A stretch of 64,000 nucleotides of DNA. Origin: Blastomussa wellsi. Its lineage: Eukaryota; Cnidaria; Anthozoa; Scleractinia; Plerogyridae. Position numbers and translations under genes: made by a program. This document shows positions 1 through 11,397 of the stretch, one piece after another; the stretch's first letter is position 1, and every line of letters starts with the position of its first letter. The notes under the pieces are model-generated. The model did no database searches, was not told the DNA's origin, and saw nothing but the letters and a program-made list of their open reading frames with translations. The stretch is from NCBI GenBank assembly GCA_947652115.1, contig OX393572.1:6508241-6572240 (forward strand), written 5' to 3'.

Positions 1-82
1 GTTGCGTGACAAGCCAGGTAGAATGAGCAGGGCTCCGGCATTTTTGTTGATTTTGATTCTGTAATCATAATTATAAACTAGA

Positions 83-117
<35 letters not shown>

Positions 118-1229
118 TGAAGTGCACCTAACCCCAAATTATATTTTTAGCCCTAAAAAAGCCTTTTACTCCTGATTACAACCTGTCGCAGAAACGAGTA
201 ACCTTTGAGTAAAGCGAAATCATTCTTCAAATGGAAGAAAAGAGATATAAACTCTGTGGAATTCATACAACCAGTCTCTTAGAAATGTCCTGAGCTCCTA
301 TGAATAAAATCTACCAAACTTGCCTACCTGCCTGCCTTATCTACATAACGACGAACCCATTCCACCCCCCACCCCAACTAGGGTTCGTTTCTCTGGTAGA
401 CACCCCGGTCCTTTGGAACGGATTACGTGATACCTGAAATGATTGCCTCTCACAAGTGTATGTTGGAAAATCAGTTTGTGCAAGGGTGCCACAGTTAACA
501 ATTAGACAATATATCCCGTCGTGGGCGGGGTGGGGGTACTTGGGTAGGGGTGCCGCTGGGGTTTTAAACCCTGACCCTGTTAGCAATGTTTTTTTTTATA
601 CTATAGTGCTAATATCTAGTCCTGAAAAATGTTCTAATATTGAATGACTGATGACAGACTAAATGAATACCGTTCCTGACCAGGACGGCCGGCTCGAGGC
701 CCCGATAGATTCGTTTCCGGGGGCACTTGCCCCATGTTTGGGTATAGGGGTGCTGCTGGAAGCTAGGCTGAAAAGCAGTCCTTGGTTAGGAGAAAAAAAA
801 ACGTCAAACACTCACCCTGTTTGGGATAAAGGAAAACGTTTCTTAATAATATTGCCCTAATATCTAGTCCTGAAAATGATGTAATGTTGACTGATGACCG
901 GTTAAATAAATACTGGTGAACATTTCCGATTTTGGATAGGTCGACTCCTTAATATTCTCTCCCTGTCTAGGACAGATTCGTTTGAATTATATACCCCGTT
1001 CAGGATTGAAGGATCAAAAACCATGCCCATTTCAGCGAGACGTCCAAATAAGGGAGTAACCCTTCCCCCTCCCCGGAAGAGAGTATATTATAAGCGCGAG
1101 CAGCAAATTCCGGCTGAAATCACTTTTTTCTATTTTTGTATCCCTAGTGCTGGAGCAGACAGTTAAATAGGAATTATGAGAAATAACTGAATTTATATAC
1201 CCCGATTAGTGTTGTTATAAGAGTTCTAT

Positions 1230-1230
<1 letters not shown>
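1..1230. other. Gene-free stretch with poly(A) run and degenerate repeat
   Basis: I see no supportable gene. A 30-base A run lies at 86-115. Two diverged copies of a repeat can be followed, anchored by a shared 20-mer beginning ctaatatctagtcc at 609-628 and 857-876 (offset 248). The short open frames at 341-860 are GC-skewed repeat DNA without recognisable domains. Confidence 0.5.

Positions 1231-1277
<47 letters not shown>
1231..1277. repeat. (GATA)n microsatellite
   Basis: About eleven uninterrupted tetranucleotide units of the tagatagata type are seen directly. Confidence 0.95.
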
Positions 1278-1279
1278 TT

Positions 1280-3800
1280 TATTGAAATTACCCTTGCAGC
1301 CCGAGGGCTGAATTACGATAATTTTTACAAGTGTAAAACGTAAATTAAATTACAACTATAAATAATACTAATAATAAAAATTACATAATGGTAAATTGAG
1401 AGAGTTACTTGATAAGAATAAACTTATCATTATTATATAAACACTAAGTTATAATTAAGTTGTAAAAGGACGTGCTATCGGCAATGGCTTATAATAAAAC
1501 TGTCTCTAAAACGATTGGTTTTAAAACGCGGGATTTGGAACTTGCGATTTCACTGTGCCAGAGTAAGGTGGCGGGAGTAGTGGACGAAGATTATGATTAT
1601 TGTTGTTATATAGCTGATGCCCATACAGGCACACCTGCAGCTTGTGATCAAGAAAAACGCAAAATGAAAATAGTTGTTTATTAACGTTGAAAAGAAAACA
1701 AACTGGCACTGTGCAGAATGGACAATAAAAAAAAGAGAGCGAGCAAGTGACACCGAACGCCTGAAACAGGCTAGTGACGCGCTCGAACACCAACCGGTCC
1801 CAACCCACGGTCTGGCCAGTACCTCATGCATGCACTGAATGTATAATTTCAGATAAAAGAGATCAATCACGAATTTACTAACTGCTGGTTTGAGAAACGG
1901 CTGTTTGGAAATCACCAAAGTATTCACGAAACGCAAACATGAAAGTAACAAATGGACTTCTTTTTTTCCGATAACCATTTTCCTCACCCTCCCGGTGCGA
2001 AGGGTAGTTGTTCCGTCACGCATCACCCATAATTCACCGAAGATGAGAGAGGGGTAAATCTCACGTTGCCCTCGCTAAAACTTAATTGAAAGCTTTTGTT
2101 ACTGCAGAAGCGACGACTCTTAAGTGCCCCCGGATGTAAAAATAGGCTCAACTGCGATGCAAGAACAAAGGATAATCTTTGGAATGTTATATTTTTGATG
2201 AAATGCCGTGGGCTGATGAAAGATGACATCTCCACTACTTTCCTGTGTGCTAGGATCAGCTTATATCTTAGTGATCCCGGATTTTCAAGTCAATCAGAAC
2301 AGACCTTAGCATTGAGGTAAACTATTTTCCAACACATATCTTTTAAGAAAGGTAACAATGACTATTAGTTTCTGTCTTTGCAACAACAACATTGAGTGAA
2401 TTATGAGTTGTCTCGTATTTCAGCCAAATTGGTTCAAAGTTGGAGACTTCGTGTGAAGCGCAGACTAAATAACCCAAGCCAGTTTTTACAAATGTTTTAG
2501 AAGGATCTTTAGAGACCTTACAGCTCAATTTTTAGGACAAACCAAGGTGTAGCACATGCTTACAAATTTAATCGCGACATGAAGGTAAAATTGAAATTTT
2601 ATCGGCTAAAAAAAATTCATTTCTAAAATATCATTGTTTACCTTTCAAATTATCCCCACGATGAAAATTTACTACCACACTAAAAGAAAAACTCTTCTTG
2701 GATAAGTAACTCGAAAAAGATTTTTCCAATCTTCCCTTTCCTATTGCAAGCCAGCGAATTTTGCGAACAGCTAATTTGGTCTCAAATTTTGGTTGATTTG
2801 AAGTCGCCGACAGCGAAAATAGATTTTCTCCACATTGAAGCGGTCTTTGAAAAAAACAAACTACATCACGTTACATTTCTTACTAATACCTATCTATGGC
2901 CAAAATATGAGCGAGAAAAAAATTGTGACTGTGGTCGCCGGTCATTCGATATTTTTAGTCATTCCGTCTTAATCTCTTATTGCATAACACATCTAGTAGG
3001 GTCTTGTTGCAAAGAATGAAACATTTCTAATACAATCGGGAGCGGGCCTAGAGATATCTTTTTGTAATGTATTTCGTTGAATCGATGACGCCATCATTTA
3101 ATTTGCATATTTTAAAAACTTGAATATCCCTGGAACAATTAGAGACATTGAGAAAAAGTAAGCAGCACTTTTCTTCTTGTACAGACTACTTCGTAATGGC
3201 TTAGACAGGACAGAAGATGATTGATCATAGCAACACTCTAAAACTGAAAGATATGGGATCGTGTATTTATTCAACATCAGCTCGCCTCATGCATTCCTAT
3301 GCTGATAGATAAGGCATCAGATTTCGTTCAGACCGTTTGACGCGGGGAAACCATCGAGTTGCGTACGAGCGAACAGCAAGCTTTGCAGTTCAGTTTCACA
3401 CAAAACGAACAGTTTTCAGAGAGAAAAATAGGTTTACTTGTTATAAGTGGGAAGAATGCGGACAAAAACTTCGGATTTAGACTTTAATTAATAGGCTAGA
3501 AACAAAAGCACAGTCCAGAAGAAACAAAGAAAGCAAGTTCTTGTCGTCTTTGCAAGAAGCGAAACATCGTTCACTTGATTCCTACGGTCGAGCAAAATTA
3601 GCTAGGCTGAAGTACTGCGGTGTTTTTACACCGACTTTCAGAGACATCGTAGCTGTATCCGCTAAGTTCTACACCTGTACAAGTTATACACCTGTTCAAA
3701 ATATATCGGTCCGGATTTTCAGCGCGAAGTAAGTTCTTACTTGTATTCTTGAAAACTTTACTAAATTTGTTAGTTATCAGGATGTCATTCGGCCCTGTAC
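1280..3800. other. Gene-free stretch
   Basis: No recognisable coding exon, RNA gene or repeat boundary. Open frames (for example 1,472-1,684 and 2,744-3,019 on plus, 1,550-2,026 on minus) have no domain, show no coding bias I can see, and overlap on both strands. Part could be distal flank of the GPCR gene, which is transcribed toward this region. Confidence 0.4.
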
Positions 3801-3802
3801 AT

Positions 3803-3950
3803 TGATAATAATGATAATAAAATGACTTTTAGCGGGAATATTGTTTATTTGCACCCTTCGCGCTCGGGCCGCAAATTACACTACGCGGGCGCAACTAAAC
3901 AATATTCCCTCAAAAAGTCATGTTATTCCATTATTATCATTATTATTATC
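3803..3950. repeat. Short foldback repeat (MITE-like)
   Basis: The left arm (3,803-3,847) is AT-rich, then atgactttt and gggaatattgttta. The right arm (3,894-3,950) is its imperfect reverse complement. The loop holds a GC-rich stretch. It lies just downstream of the GPCR stop codon. Confidence 0.7.
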
Positions 3951-4077
3951 TCCCACAATTGCACATTGTAATGCATAAATAAAGTGTTTCGTGAGTAACG
4001 AAATGACTGTAACCGTAATCTTGAAATTTAGTCTAAGGCCGAGGCAGCACGTACAAGCCGTCTTTTTGACACTCAAT

Positions 4078-5082
4078 CTAGTTGTTCGCTGCCGTATCAC
4101 TGCTCCCAAGAATACCAGCAGAACCGCTTCTGGTCTTGGCAGTAGCATCTGCATTTGTCAAGCCCAGTGGCCTGTAAGTTCTGCAACTAAGAACCAACTT
4201 GATGTGCTGACGAAACTTGGTGCTATGAAGAGTATAAATGAAAGGGTTCATAGCTGAATTAAGACCCACGAGGACAACGGAGATTACAAACGAGGTTACT
4301 TCAGGGTATGAGCCGTAATCAAAATGTGTACGATCAAAATTGGACCACATATAGATGATGGAATTTGGAAGCCAACAAACAACGTACATTATACTCACGA
4401 CCACGACCATTCTTGTAACTTTTCGTCTAGTTCGTATTCGCGACTGTTCTGAATGTTGCGTTGCGCGAATATCTCCTTTCCACAGCTTATAGATAACTCT
4501 CGAATATAGGCAAACCATGGACGCGATGGGAATAACTCCATAAAGCAGAAAGCATGTAATTTTGAAAGCTGCAGCAGCATCTTTATTCCGCCACAGTTCT
4601 CTGCAATGAGCTTTTCCGTTTTTGTATCGAACCACCAAGAACAAGGGTACGTTCAAAACCAAGGCAAAAATCCAGCCGGCAGTTATAACCGCAATCAATC
4701 GCCGGGTTGTTAGTCGGGTACGATCACTAAGGGGTCGAACAACCGCAAGATAACGTTCAACTGCTATCGCTACTAAGAAAAAGGCCGACGCCACTCCACC
4801 AATCCAGATAAAGTTTCCTCCAGTGATGAATTTGCACATGTAGTCTCCCGCAGTTCCATTTGGGTGATGAAATGCCCACTTGATGACGTACTGAGGGGTG
4901 ATAGCAAGCCCCACCATCATGTCTGACACAGCCAGGTTAACGAGCAGATAGTTGATTGGTGCTCTCATACCACGGTATCGTAACACCACTAGGCACACCA
5001 ACCCGTTTCCAATAAGATTGATTAAAATTATCACAGATAAGGCAACGGTAAAGCCCACATCCCTCGGCGTCATGGAATCCAT
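4078..5082 (-). CDS. Rhodopsin-class (class A) G-protein-coupled receptor, peptide-receptor-like orphan
   Basis: Seven-helix receptor of the plasma membrane, 334 residues from the chosen start. Visible class A landmarks: GN at 25-26 (TM1), LAVSD at 50-54 (TM2, Asp54), Cys83 at the top of TM3 able to pair with Cys160 in the second extracellular loop, ERY at 109-111 (a DRY variant), Trp137 in TM4, Pro185 in TM5, CWLP at 236-239 (TM6) and NPFIY at 279-283 (TM7). A glycosylation sequon NGT sits at 75-77 in the first extracellular loop. The loop layout resembles neuropeptide receptors (galanin/allatostatin/NPFF type), but ligand class cannot be read. An upstream in-frame ATG at 5,143-5,145 would add 21 residues. 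I prefer 5,082 because a good splice acceptor (ttttgcag) ends at 5,097, suggesting the upstream codons are intronic. Intronless from there to the TAA at 4,078, as in many cnidarian receptors. Confidence 0.88.
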   Translation of the reverse strand: MDSMTPRDVGFTVALSVIILINLIGNGLVCLVVLRYRGMRAPINYLLVNLAVSDMMVGLAITPQYVIKWAFHHPNGTAGDYMCKFITGGNFIWIGGVASAFFLVAIAVERYLAVVRPLSDRTRLTTRRLIAVITAGWIFALVLNVPLFLVVRYKNGKAHCRELWRNKDAAAAFKITCFLLYGVIPIASMVCLYSRVIYKLWKGDIRATQHSEQSRIRTRRKVTRMVVVVSIMYVVCWLPNSIIYMWSNFDRTHFDYGSYPEVTSFVISVVLVGLNSAMNPFIYTLHSTKFRQHIKLVLSCRTYRPLGLTNADATAKTRSGSAGILGSSDTAANN

Positions 5083-5303
5083 TGATTTGCTAACAGCTGC
5101 AAAAGCGAAAGTATAAATTAAATTCGTTCTAAAAGGAATTATCACTGAACCAATTTTCTATGAACATTTAGAGATAAAAATGAATGAAAAACACTAGAGT
5201 GTTTTTATATCATCAAGATATCGCTATCAAGCTAGAAATAATGGCATTCTATTTAACGTTTTTATATTAATGCAGTAACTGGTTTGAACCCGGGGGTAAC
5301 AGT

Positions 5304-6278
5304 CGATCGCGTAGTTTGATCGTCCGGGTGAGGGTAGTCCTGAGGTAGGACTGTTGTCGGTGACAGTGACTGACGTTTCGACAACCTGACGAGACGAGCG
5401 CAACTAGTTTGCAACTCACAAGACAGTTTAGCTCACGAAAACGATTACCTTGACCATGATTTTTTTCTAAAAACAACTAGAACAACGACGTTGTTAGACG
5501 AAACAATCATCGCCCTACTGAACTGACTACTAACGTTAACCCGACTCCAGCGAATACAATGATGTCTGAAACCATCTCGCGGATTTTGAAACCTTAAAAT
5601 ACCCGCGTAGCCCACAAACCGATTACTACGCTACGACATTTACTAACCAACGTTAAAGAAAAGGACGACCCCAACAACAGACAAGGAGCAGTTTACAAGA
5701 TCAAGTGCTCCGACTGCCAAGCCTCTTACATCGGAGAGACTGGTAGGAACCTCAACACAAGACTGACTGAACACAAACGAGCGACGAGGAACTATGACGT
5801 CAACAATCACATTGCTGTGCACCGTTGATTCACGAACCACAATATCGACTGGGACTCTACACACTGTTTGACGTACAGCACTAGCTATTTTCAACGACTG
5901 ACTTTGGAAAGCTAGTTTACTAACTTACAACAGAATCCTCTCACTAGAGGTCAACATCTACCGGTACCGTACAAACGACTAACTTCACGACATGGACATA
6001 ACAAACAGACCAAATAGAACGACCTAACTTTACTGACGGATCGAAACCGATCAATCACGACCGACGACATCAACTACTCGAGTCTTACAGCCAATAACAT
6101 CACGGCTAAACTGACCAATCAGTTTTCACGAACCAGACTAATAGCATCCGACTGACAAACAACTCTTCACATGACTCTGATGATGACTTCCGCTCAGGTT
6201 GATGAAACGTCAGTCACTGTCACCGACAACAGTCCTTCTCAGGACTACCTTCACCCGGACGATCAAACTACACGATCG
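5304..6278 (+). mobile_element. Penelope-like element fragment with inverted termini
   Basis: A short degraded retroelement. The ends are about 85-bp inverted repeats: 5,304-5,390 and 6,192-6,278 share, in opposite orientation, gacgtttcgac, ctgtcaccgacaac and gatcgtccgggtga-type blocks. Between them, 5,615-5,828 (plus) encodes the GIY-YIG endonuclease part of a Penelope-like protein. Inverted or repeated termini of this kind ('pseudo-LTRs') are known for these elements. The GAAACGTC motif near both ends resembles the 3' half of the hammerhead ribozymes reported in the family. No reverse transcriptase is left. Confidence 0.65.
5615..5828 (+). pseudogene. GIY-YIG endonuclease fragment of a Penelope-like element
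   Basis: Reading 5,615-5,828 gives a recognisable nuclease core: VYKIKCSDC, then YIGETGR with the Tyr, Gly and Arg of the GIY-YIG fold, then LNTRLTEHKRA. A TGA at 5,826-5,828 ends the frame. In intact Penelope-like proteins this domain follows the reverse transcriptase and cuts the target. Here it is an isolated remnant. Confidence 0.75.
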
Positions 6279-6299
6279 AATTTTCATATTAAGTCCTGC

Positions 6300-6940
6300 T
6301 GATATTTATTTTGATATTTATTTGACGCTTATTTTCTTCGCTTAGTTCAGTTTCTCACGTACTTGTCCCTGAGTGCGTGCATTTTAGTGAGTTTCACTAA
6401 TATCAACCTTCACCGCAGGTGAGTGCTGTGAGCAAAGCATTGTATCACGGGTAATGTTATACTTGTGGCAGGTGTGGCTGGGACACGAAACACTCCCAGC
6501 TGATGCGATTTTGATTCTGAGCAGGCTCGTGAAAAAGTTAGGTTTAATTCAACCTTCGGGTTTCACCTTTATGCTAAAATGATTACACAAACTACCAACA
6601 ATTTAACCTGTTTAAACAAACAAATAAAAAATAAATAAATAAATAACAATAAAAGTAATCAAAATGCATAGGTGCCACTGTAGTGTTATGCGTGACTGTT
6701 CTGCGTGACCAACAGACCACTTTCATATCCTCAGTGTTGGAGTGTATCTCGCTTGCAATGAAGCCTCTTTGTTTGCAAGGAATAATAACAATTGACCAAT
6801 TTGAACAATTGATCATGCATCGATTGGCTGGTACCAATTAGACTGATATCAATTGATCGATTGCTTTTCCAATCATCGAGTTCCATCGATTGCATACCCC
6901 GGACATATGTATGGACGGGGAAATACTTCCGTACAGCACC
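6300..6940. other. Gene-free stretch
   Basis: AT-rich DNA with no recognised gene or repeat boundary. A short (ataa)n-like stretch lies near 6,625-6,655. Small open frames here overlap on both strands and carry no domain. Confidence 0.4.
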
Positions 6941-6944
6941 CTGC

Positions 6945-7150
6945 ATCACAAGTTTATACATTTATTCGTCTCTTTAAGAAAACTCCATCCTCCCAAATAT
7001 ACCCAAAATCATCCAAAAAATTTACGAAACACTACAAAACATTGATTGGTGGTATGAGTGAAGGGTTTTGGCATTTCTTGCAACGCAAACGAGATATTTG
7101 CATTTAATAAACCCCTTTCAAATGACGGAACAATGGCTTTCAGGTAGAAT
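6945..7150 (-). repeat. LINE-derived segment, direct copy of 11,205-11,400
   Basis: About 200 bp closely matches 11,205-11,400. Shared anchors are aagaaaactccatcctccc, gagtgaagggttttggca and caatggctttcaggtagaat. In the second copy this sequence is the upstream (N-terminal) end of a readable LINE reverse-transcriptase fragment on the minus strand, so this copy is a shorter remnant of the same element. Confidence 0.7.
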
Positions 7151-7244
7151 AACCTTAGCGAAAATAAGCTGGAAGGCAAAGTATATAAACAAATTAACTA
7201 AGATAAGAGAGGAAGTGTAATTTACAGAGGTATAGATAGTTCAG

Positions 7245-7500
7245 TTAATAGCTTGCAATAATGCGTGATTTGAAGTAATTTTTAAATTGTTTAATAGCTT
7301 GATGTTATCAGATATAGCATTCCAGATCTTACCAGCTTGATATCTAATATTAAAGATTCCATAGTTTGCTCTGGTTTTGGGCAGAGCATACGCCATTCTA
7401 GAGGAAAGTCTTGTGTTGTAACTATGAATTTCTTTTATCGAAGTGAAAAAACATCAAAATTAGTAGGAAGATGTTGATTTTTAAATTTATACATAAAAAC
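7245..7500 (-). pseudogene. LINE reverse transcriptase C-terminal tail
   Basis: The minus strand reads a typical non-LTR tail: YKFKNQHLPTNFDVF, then after a frameshift SRMAYALPKTRANYGIFNIR, IWNAISDNI and a stop at 7,245-7,247. The pattern (R, LP..RT.YG, I...G..IWN) is the usual C-terminal signature of cnidarian LINEs. A plus-strand relative lies at 33,304-33,524 and part of another at 62,360-62,425. Confidence 0.65.
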
Positions 7501-8101
7501 AGCAATGTGAAAGGTTACTTCATCAAATAATTACACACATGATGCTTTACATGCAATGTTACAGAATCGAAATAAAATTTTCCTTTTCATGCTATTAATA
7601 TTTTTTCCTTAAATAGGGTATAATTTTTCGGGCTCTAATGGATGGAAATGACAATTCCACACAATTATTCACCAGAGCAATCAAAAATCCCCCTTTTTTT
7701 TTAGCGTTGACCCGCGCCTTCTCAAACCGGATGCAATATTTGAAACGAATAAGGGGTTGAATTTTCCAATAATCAATTCATTAATGTACTCTAGGGGGCT
7801 ACGCTTCACTTGGTTTGATTGTAAATTCATTCTTGATCTTAGAGTGCAAGTAGTGGAATGTTCGTGTTCGTACGTACGGCCTCCAAAAATGCACATTTTA
7901 ATTTCTACCAGAAAATTCGCAAAGAATGATGTCCAAATAAAACTTGCTAGGTTCATTATCATCTATTATGAAACCAAGAAATACATTCTTAAACGGATCA
8001 TAGTGCTGTTCACTCAGTTTCGCAGTCCTAAGGGGCATAAGCAAATCAAAACAATCGTAACAAGAGAAGCCATTTGAGCCGCGGCTACGAAACATGTTAC
8101 G

Positions 8102-8102
<1 letters not shown>

Positions 8103-8146
<44 letters not shown>

Positions 8147-8535
8147 GTATAACAATATAATTTGGTTTTATCAACTGGGTTGATAATGTCAATTGGCCAC
8201 CGTAAAGAGATTCAAGTGCTGACGTTTCGAGCGTTAGCCCTTCGTCGGAGCGAATCAAGGAATTGTGCGTCGTGTGTCTTTATATACAGAAAGATGGAGC
8301 TTCGCTATTGGCTGGTGCCTGGTAACGTGAAAACTTCGGAATAAATTAGTTGAATGAAAAGCGTTCGTTGATACCGTGAGGATTAAGAGTGCCGATTTGA
8401 AAAATAAATTTTTGTTCTAGAGTTTTACGGCTTTCCGTGTTTCCTTGGTGAAGGGAAAGGCCGCAGACTGCCATATATATGTTGCTTAGAATGATTTGGG
8501 AGATTGAAGTGTCTCGCGACCGGTTTCGATGCATT
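8103..8535 (-). mobile_element. 5'-truncated Penelope-like element with 8-bp target duplication
   Basis: This is the 3' 430 bp of the same Penelope-like family as 54,836-57,202. On minus it encodes the last residues of the endonuclease protein (CGLSLHQGNTESRKTLEQKF then the NPHGINERFSFN end), followed by the conserved 3' tail with the hammerhead-like motif and the terminal cttaccccctc. It interrupts a dispersed repeat. The octamer tgttacga occurs at 8,095-8,102 and 8,536-8,543 and is the apparent target-site duplication, consistent with target-primed insertion and 5' truncation. Confidence 0.8.
8208..8258 (-). ncRNA. Hammerhead-ribozyme-like motif, Penelope 3' tail (variant core)
   Basis: The minus strand reads gattcgct, CCGACGA, AGGGC-TAAC-GCTC, GAAACGTC, AGCacttGAATC. 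Stem I (GATTC/GAATC and GCT/AGC) and stem II (GGGC/GCTC) both pair. The core has C where the canonical motif has U (CUGANGA), so activity is doubtful. Confidence 0.5.
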
Positions 8536-8840
8536 TGTTACGAAGCAGTTACGAAGCAGTTGCCCATATGATGACAACTGAAGAAAACAGTAGAATTCGG
8601 CTTTGCAGAATTTACAAATACGGTTTACTAGAAGGATGTCTTTTCGATGGAATTTTGCTTACATGGATTAATTAAATGTAGTTATAGTAGTTTTTGAGTA
8701 TTCAACCCAGTCTACTTCGAATTATATCCGGTCGTTTTAACAACAAATCTAGAAAGTATTTAATAAACACATACAACATACATGCACACACAGACAAAAA
8801 CTAAGTTAACTAGGTTCACTTATTATCACTAGGTTAACTT

Positions 8841-9560
8841 ATTTCCGCTTTTCTAAGACGAACTTTTTCAAGAAATCTAAGATGGAATCGACATCAAGCT
8901 AATAGACGTCAAGAAATCCACGAGTTTAATACATACATATATACGTCAGCTAGAATTATAACTGAAGATAAGAATTTTAAGACATCCAGGATGAAAACAA
9001 ACTTTAATAGCACTGACGCTATGCAAATAATTCATGGTTCGTTTCCTCGGAGTTTGAAATTATGCTCGTGTCAAATCCAACGCATCGCTATTGAAAATTC
9101 ACCTCCAATTCACCTCATCGGTAACCTCAAAGTTTAAAGTGTGTATGGGATATTTGTTTTCTTTTACGAATTTCGATCAAGTCTTGGAGTCTGACGCCAC
9201 TCAGTGAAGCGGCCGAGCGACGAGAATCAGGAAGAATGTTCTCGTCGATCGACGGCAGACAGCAGGCCAATGTTAAACGCATCTAGGATACTTGTACACT
9301 TACCTTGAAACGAAATTCGGTTTGATAAGCACCACACGCAAATGAACAGAAGAAAAGAAACTGCAGAAACGAAGAAGGAAGTGCTATCATTTGTCTGGCG
9401 AAAATTAAAGTTCGTGACCAACAGATTTATGGAAAGAGTGACCGCTGAATGCGTGATGTTGAGTGCTGTGGGAAGAGGCCACATGCAATAGGTTGTTTTC
9501 ACTGTCACGCCATCAAAAAATAACCTCGAAACCATGCAATGAAATAATATGATAAATTCA
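8841..9560 (+). repeat. Dispersed repeat family Q, copy 1
   Basis: About 720 bp is repeated in direct orientation at 11,398-12,190 and, cut by the window end, at 63,745-64,000. Shared anchors include agatggaatcgacatcaag, ctcggagtttgaaattatgc and cgatcgacggcagacag. Copy 2 carries about 30 extra bases near 12,003-12,035. The short open frames inside are not conserved in a way that suggests coding. In copies 1 and 3 the unit follows family R directly, so R and Q are probably parts of one larger element. Confidence 0.75.
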
Positions 9561-10180
9561 AATGTTATAAAATAGTAATAGGTAAACAACATCTCAAAGT
9601 CTCAGGTCTGTGCGGTACACCATTCTTGAGTTATTTGCCGAAGCATTTCTGGCAAATTTTTAGAGCTCGGTATAGAAACGCCATGTTGGTGCCCAGCGAG
9701 GGAATGTACTGCCTGGCTATGAATAAACAATCACAGGACAAAAAACGTAAGAAACTGAAACTTATAATTAACTTGGTTTGTTCATCGAGCTTGAGGAACA
9801 GAAACAGATATACAATTTTTGGCAGTATTTATCGATTCACTGAATCGAACATTGCCAGGGGGCAAACATTGAAATGATGCCGTTTCTCGGAAAATCGAAC
9901 GGTCTAAACAGTGACGTGCATGTCTGCGGTCAAGCCACATTTGAGAGCCAAGTTATATAATTATGGAAAAATGATTCTTTCTTTATTCACACTACAAACA
10001 ATATGTTACAACTACTCACAAGTACAAATCTACAACTAATTATGGATACAGTTACCAAAATACATACAATTACGTTTACATTCTAGAACAATTACAACAC
10101 TATAGCCTACAATGTTCTTTAACGAAATTGACAAATAGAATCATTAAACCTAGCTCGCTACATAGAAAAAAGTATTTCCA
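9561..10180. other. Gene-free stretch
   Basis: AT-rich sequence with no recognised gene. The part beyond about 10,000 may be 3' tail of the LINE fragment that follows on the minus strand. Confidence 0.4.
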
Positions 10181-11330
10181 TTTGTGTATAAATTATTTCT
10201 CTTTATCACACATGATTGCGATGCATTTTCCACACAACTGACTCTAAAAGACTCAAGTTTGCGTCACCTAGAGATAAATTATACCACTCTTGGAATTTGC
10301 TCCAGAAAGAGGTTGCCTGTGAACAGTGCAAAAACAAATGCCATATGGTATGACATTCAGAAGGACAAAAGGGGCAGAAAATTGTTTGTTGGTAATATTT
10401 GGTGAATGATTTTATACTGAAACATAACTAACGTTATTTCTTTTGTGACTTTGAAAGGCATCCAGGAGATAAATTTTATTCAGGTCCATCCTTTTGACAC
10501 CGTATGCCAAAATTTTTCTTTCCGAGGTGGGTGGAGGGAGATCTTCGAGCTCTAGCAGCATATCATATATTGTCTTGCATGACAGCGAGCTAATTGAAAT
10601 GGAAGGCACCGCCGTGCCTTCGGAGCTGCTTTTAAGTATTTTCTTCCAACTTTGGGGAATTGAAGACAGAAGACTATAATATTAAATTTGTTGTAAAAAG
10701 AATGGAACGAAAAGAAACAGCCTTCACAGGAGTCAAAAAGATCTGAGATATGTTCTATTCCCACTTGATACCAAAGAGGAAAGTACAACATTTTCTTTTC
10801 CACCGTTATAAATCTGTTGTTCCAGATCTTTTGAGATAGAACCTCCTCTTCGGTTTTAGGTGTCGTATTTACAATGCCCTGTTAGTAATAAATGATTTGC
10901 TGGTAGAAATCAGGGAGAAAGTGATTATAATCATAATTACATTTAAACAATTCCGTGCCACCAACACTATCCAGGAGTAGCTTTGGTATGTACTGCCATG
11001 GAGCTTCAGACTTCGAACATAACCGTTTATCCCAGTTAAGCTTTAACGCTTTGTCAAATTGAAAAAAAAAATCCCTCATGTTCAAACCACCAGCAGCTTT
11101 CTGATTAATTATAGTAGTCTTTTTTATTTTGGGCGGCTTACAATTCCAAATAAAATCGAAAGTGATGTTGTCAACTTCTTTGCTGAAGTCTTTTGATTTT
11201 ATACATTCATTCGCCACTTTAAGAAAACTCCATCCTCCCAAATATATCCAAAAAACATCCAAAGTTTTACGAAACACCACAAAACATTGATTAGTGGTAT
11301 GAGTGAAGGGTTTTGGCATTTCTTGCAACG
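10180..11330 (-). pseudogene. LINE reverse transcriptase C-terminal half (L1/Tx1-like), frameshifted
   Basis: Minus-strand frames read in order. 11,328-10,882 gives FIWNCKPPKIKKTTI and GGLNMRDF. 10,860-10,690 gives KIWNNRFITVEKK and then a GIEHISDLFDS-type block. 10,690-10,412 gives IPKSWKKILKSS and KILAYGVKRMD. 10,410-10,180 gives an FCPSECHTIWHLFLHC zinc-finger (zf-RVT) stretch. This order is that of the thumb and C-terminal zf-RVT region of L1/Tx1-like LINEs. At least three frame changes and stops separate the blocks, so it is dead. The 5' part of the element is absent. Confidence 0.75.
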
Positions 11331-11397
11331 CAAACTAGATATTTGCATTTAATCAACCCCTTTTAAATGACGCAACAATGGCTTTCAGGTAGAATCC

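Larger units (their letters stand above)
7500..8840 (-). repeat. Dispersed repeat family R, copy 1 (interrupted by a Penelope-like insertion)
   Basis: This sequence recurs on minus at 62,440-63,740, on plus at 24,820-25,500, 32,808-33,300 and 33,600-34,900, and again on minus at 23,760-24,277. Anchors include the acgtacggcctccaaaaatg block, tagggggctacgcttcactt and cggtttactagaaggatgtc. The family sits beside LINE tails and is probably part of one autonomous or chimeric retroelement, but no complete protein can be read across it. Copy 1 is split at 8,102/8,536. Confidence 0.7.

Noticed and set aside
1550..2026. 158-codon open frame on minus as a gene
   Set aside because: No domain, low-complexity hydrophobic runs, overlapped by another frame, no supporting splice or start context.
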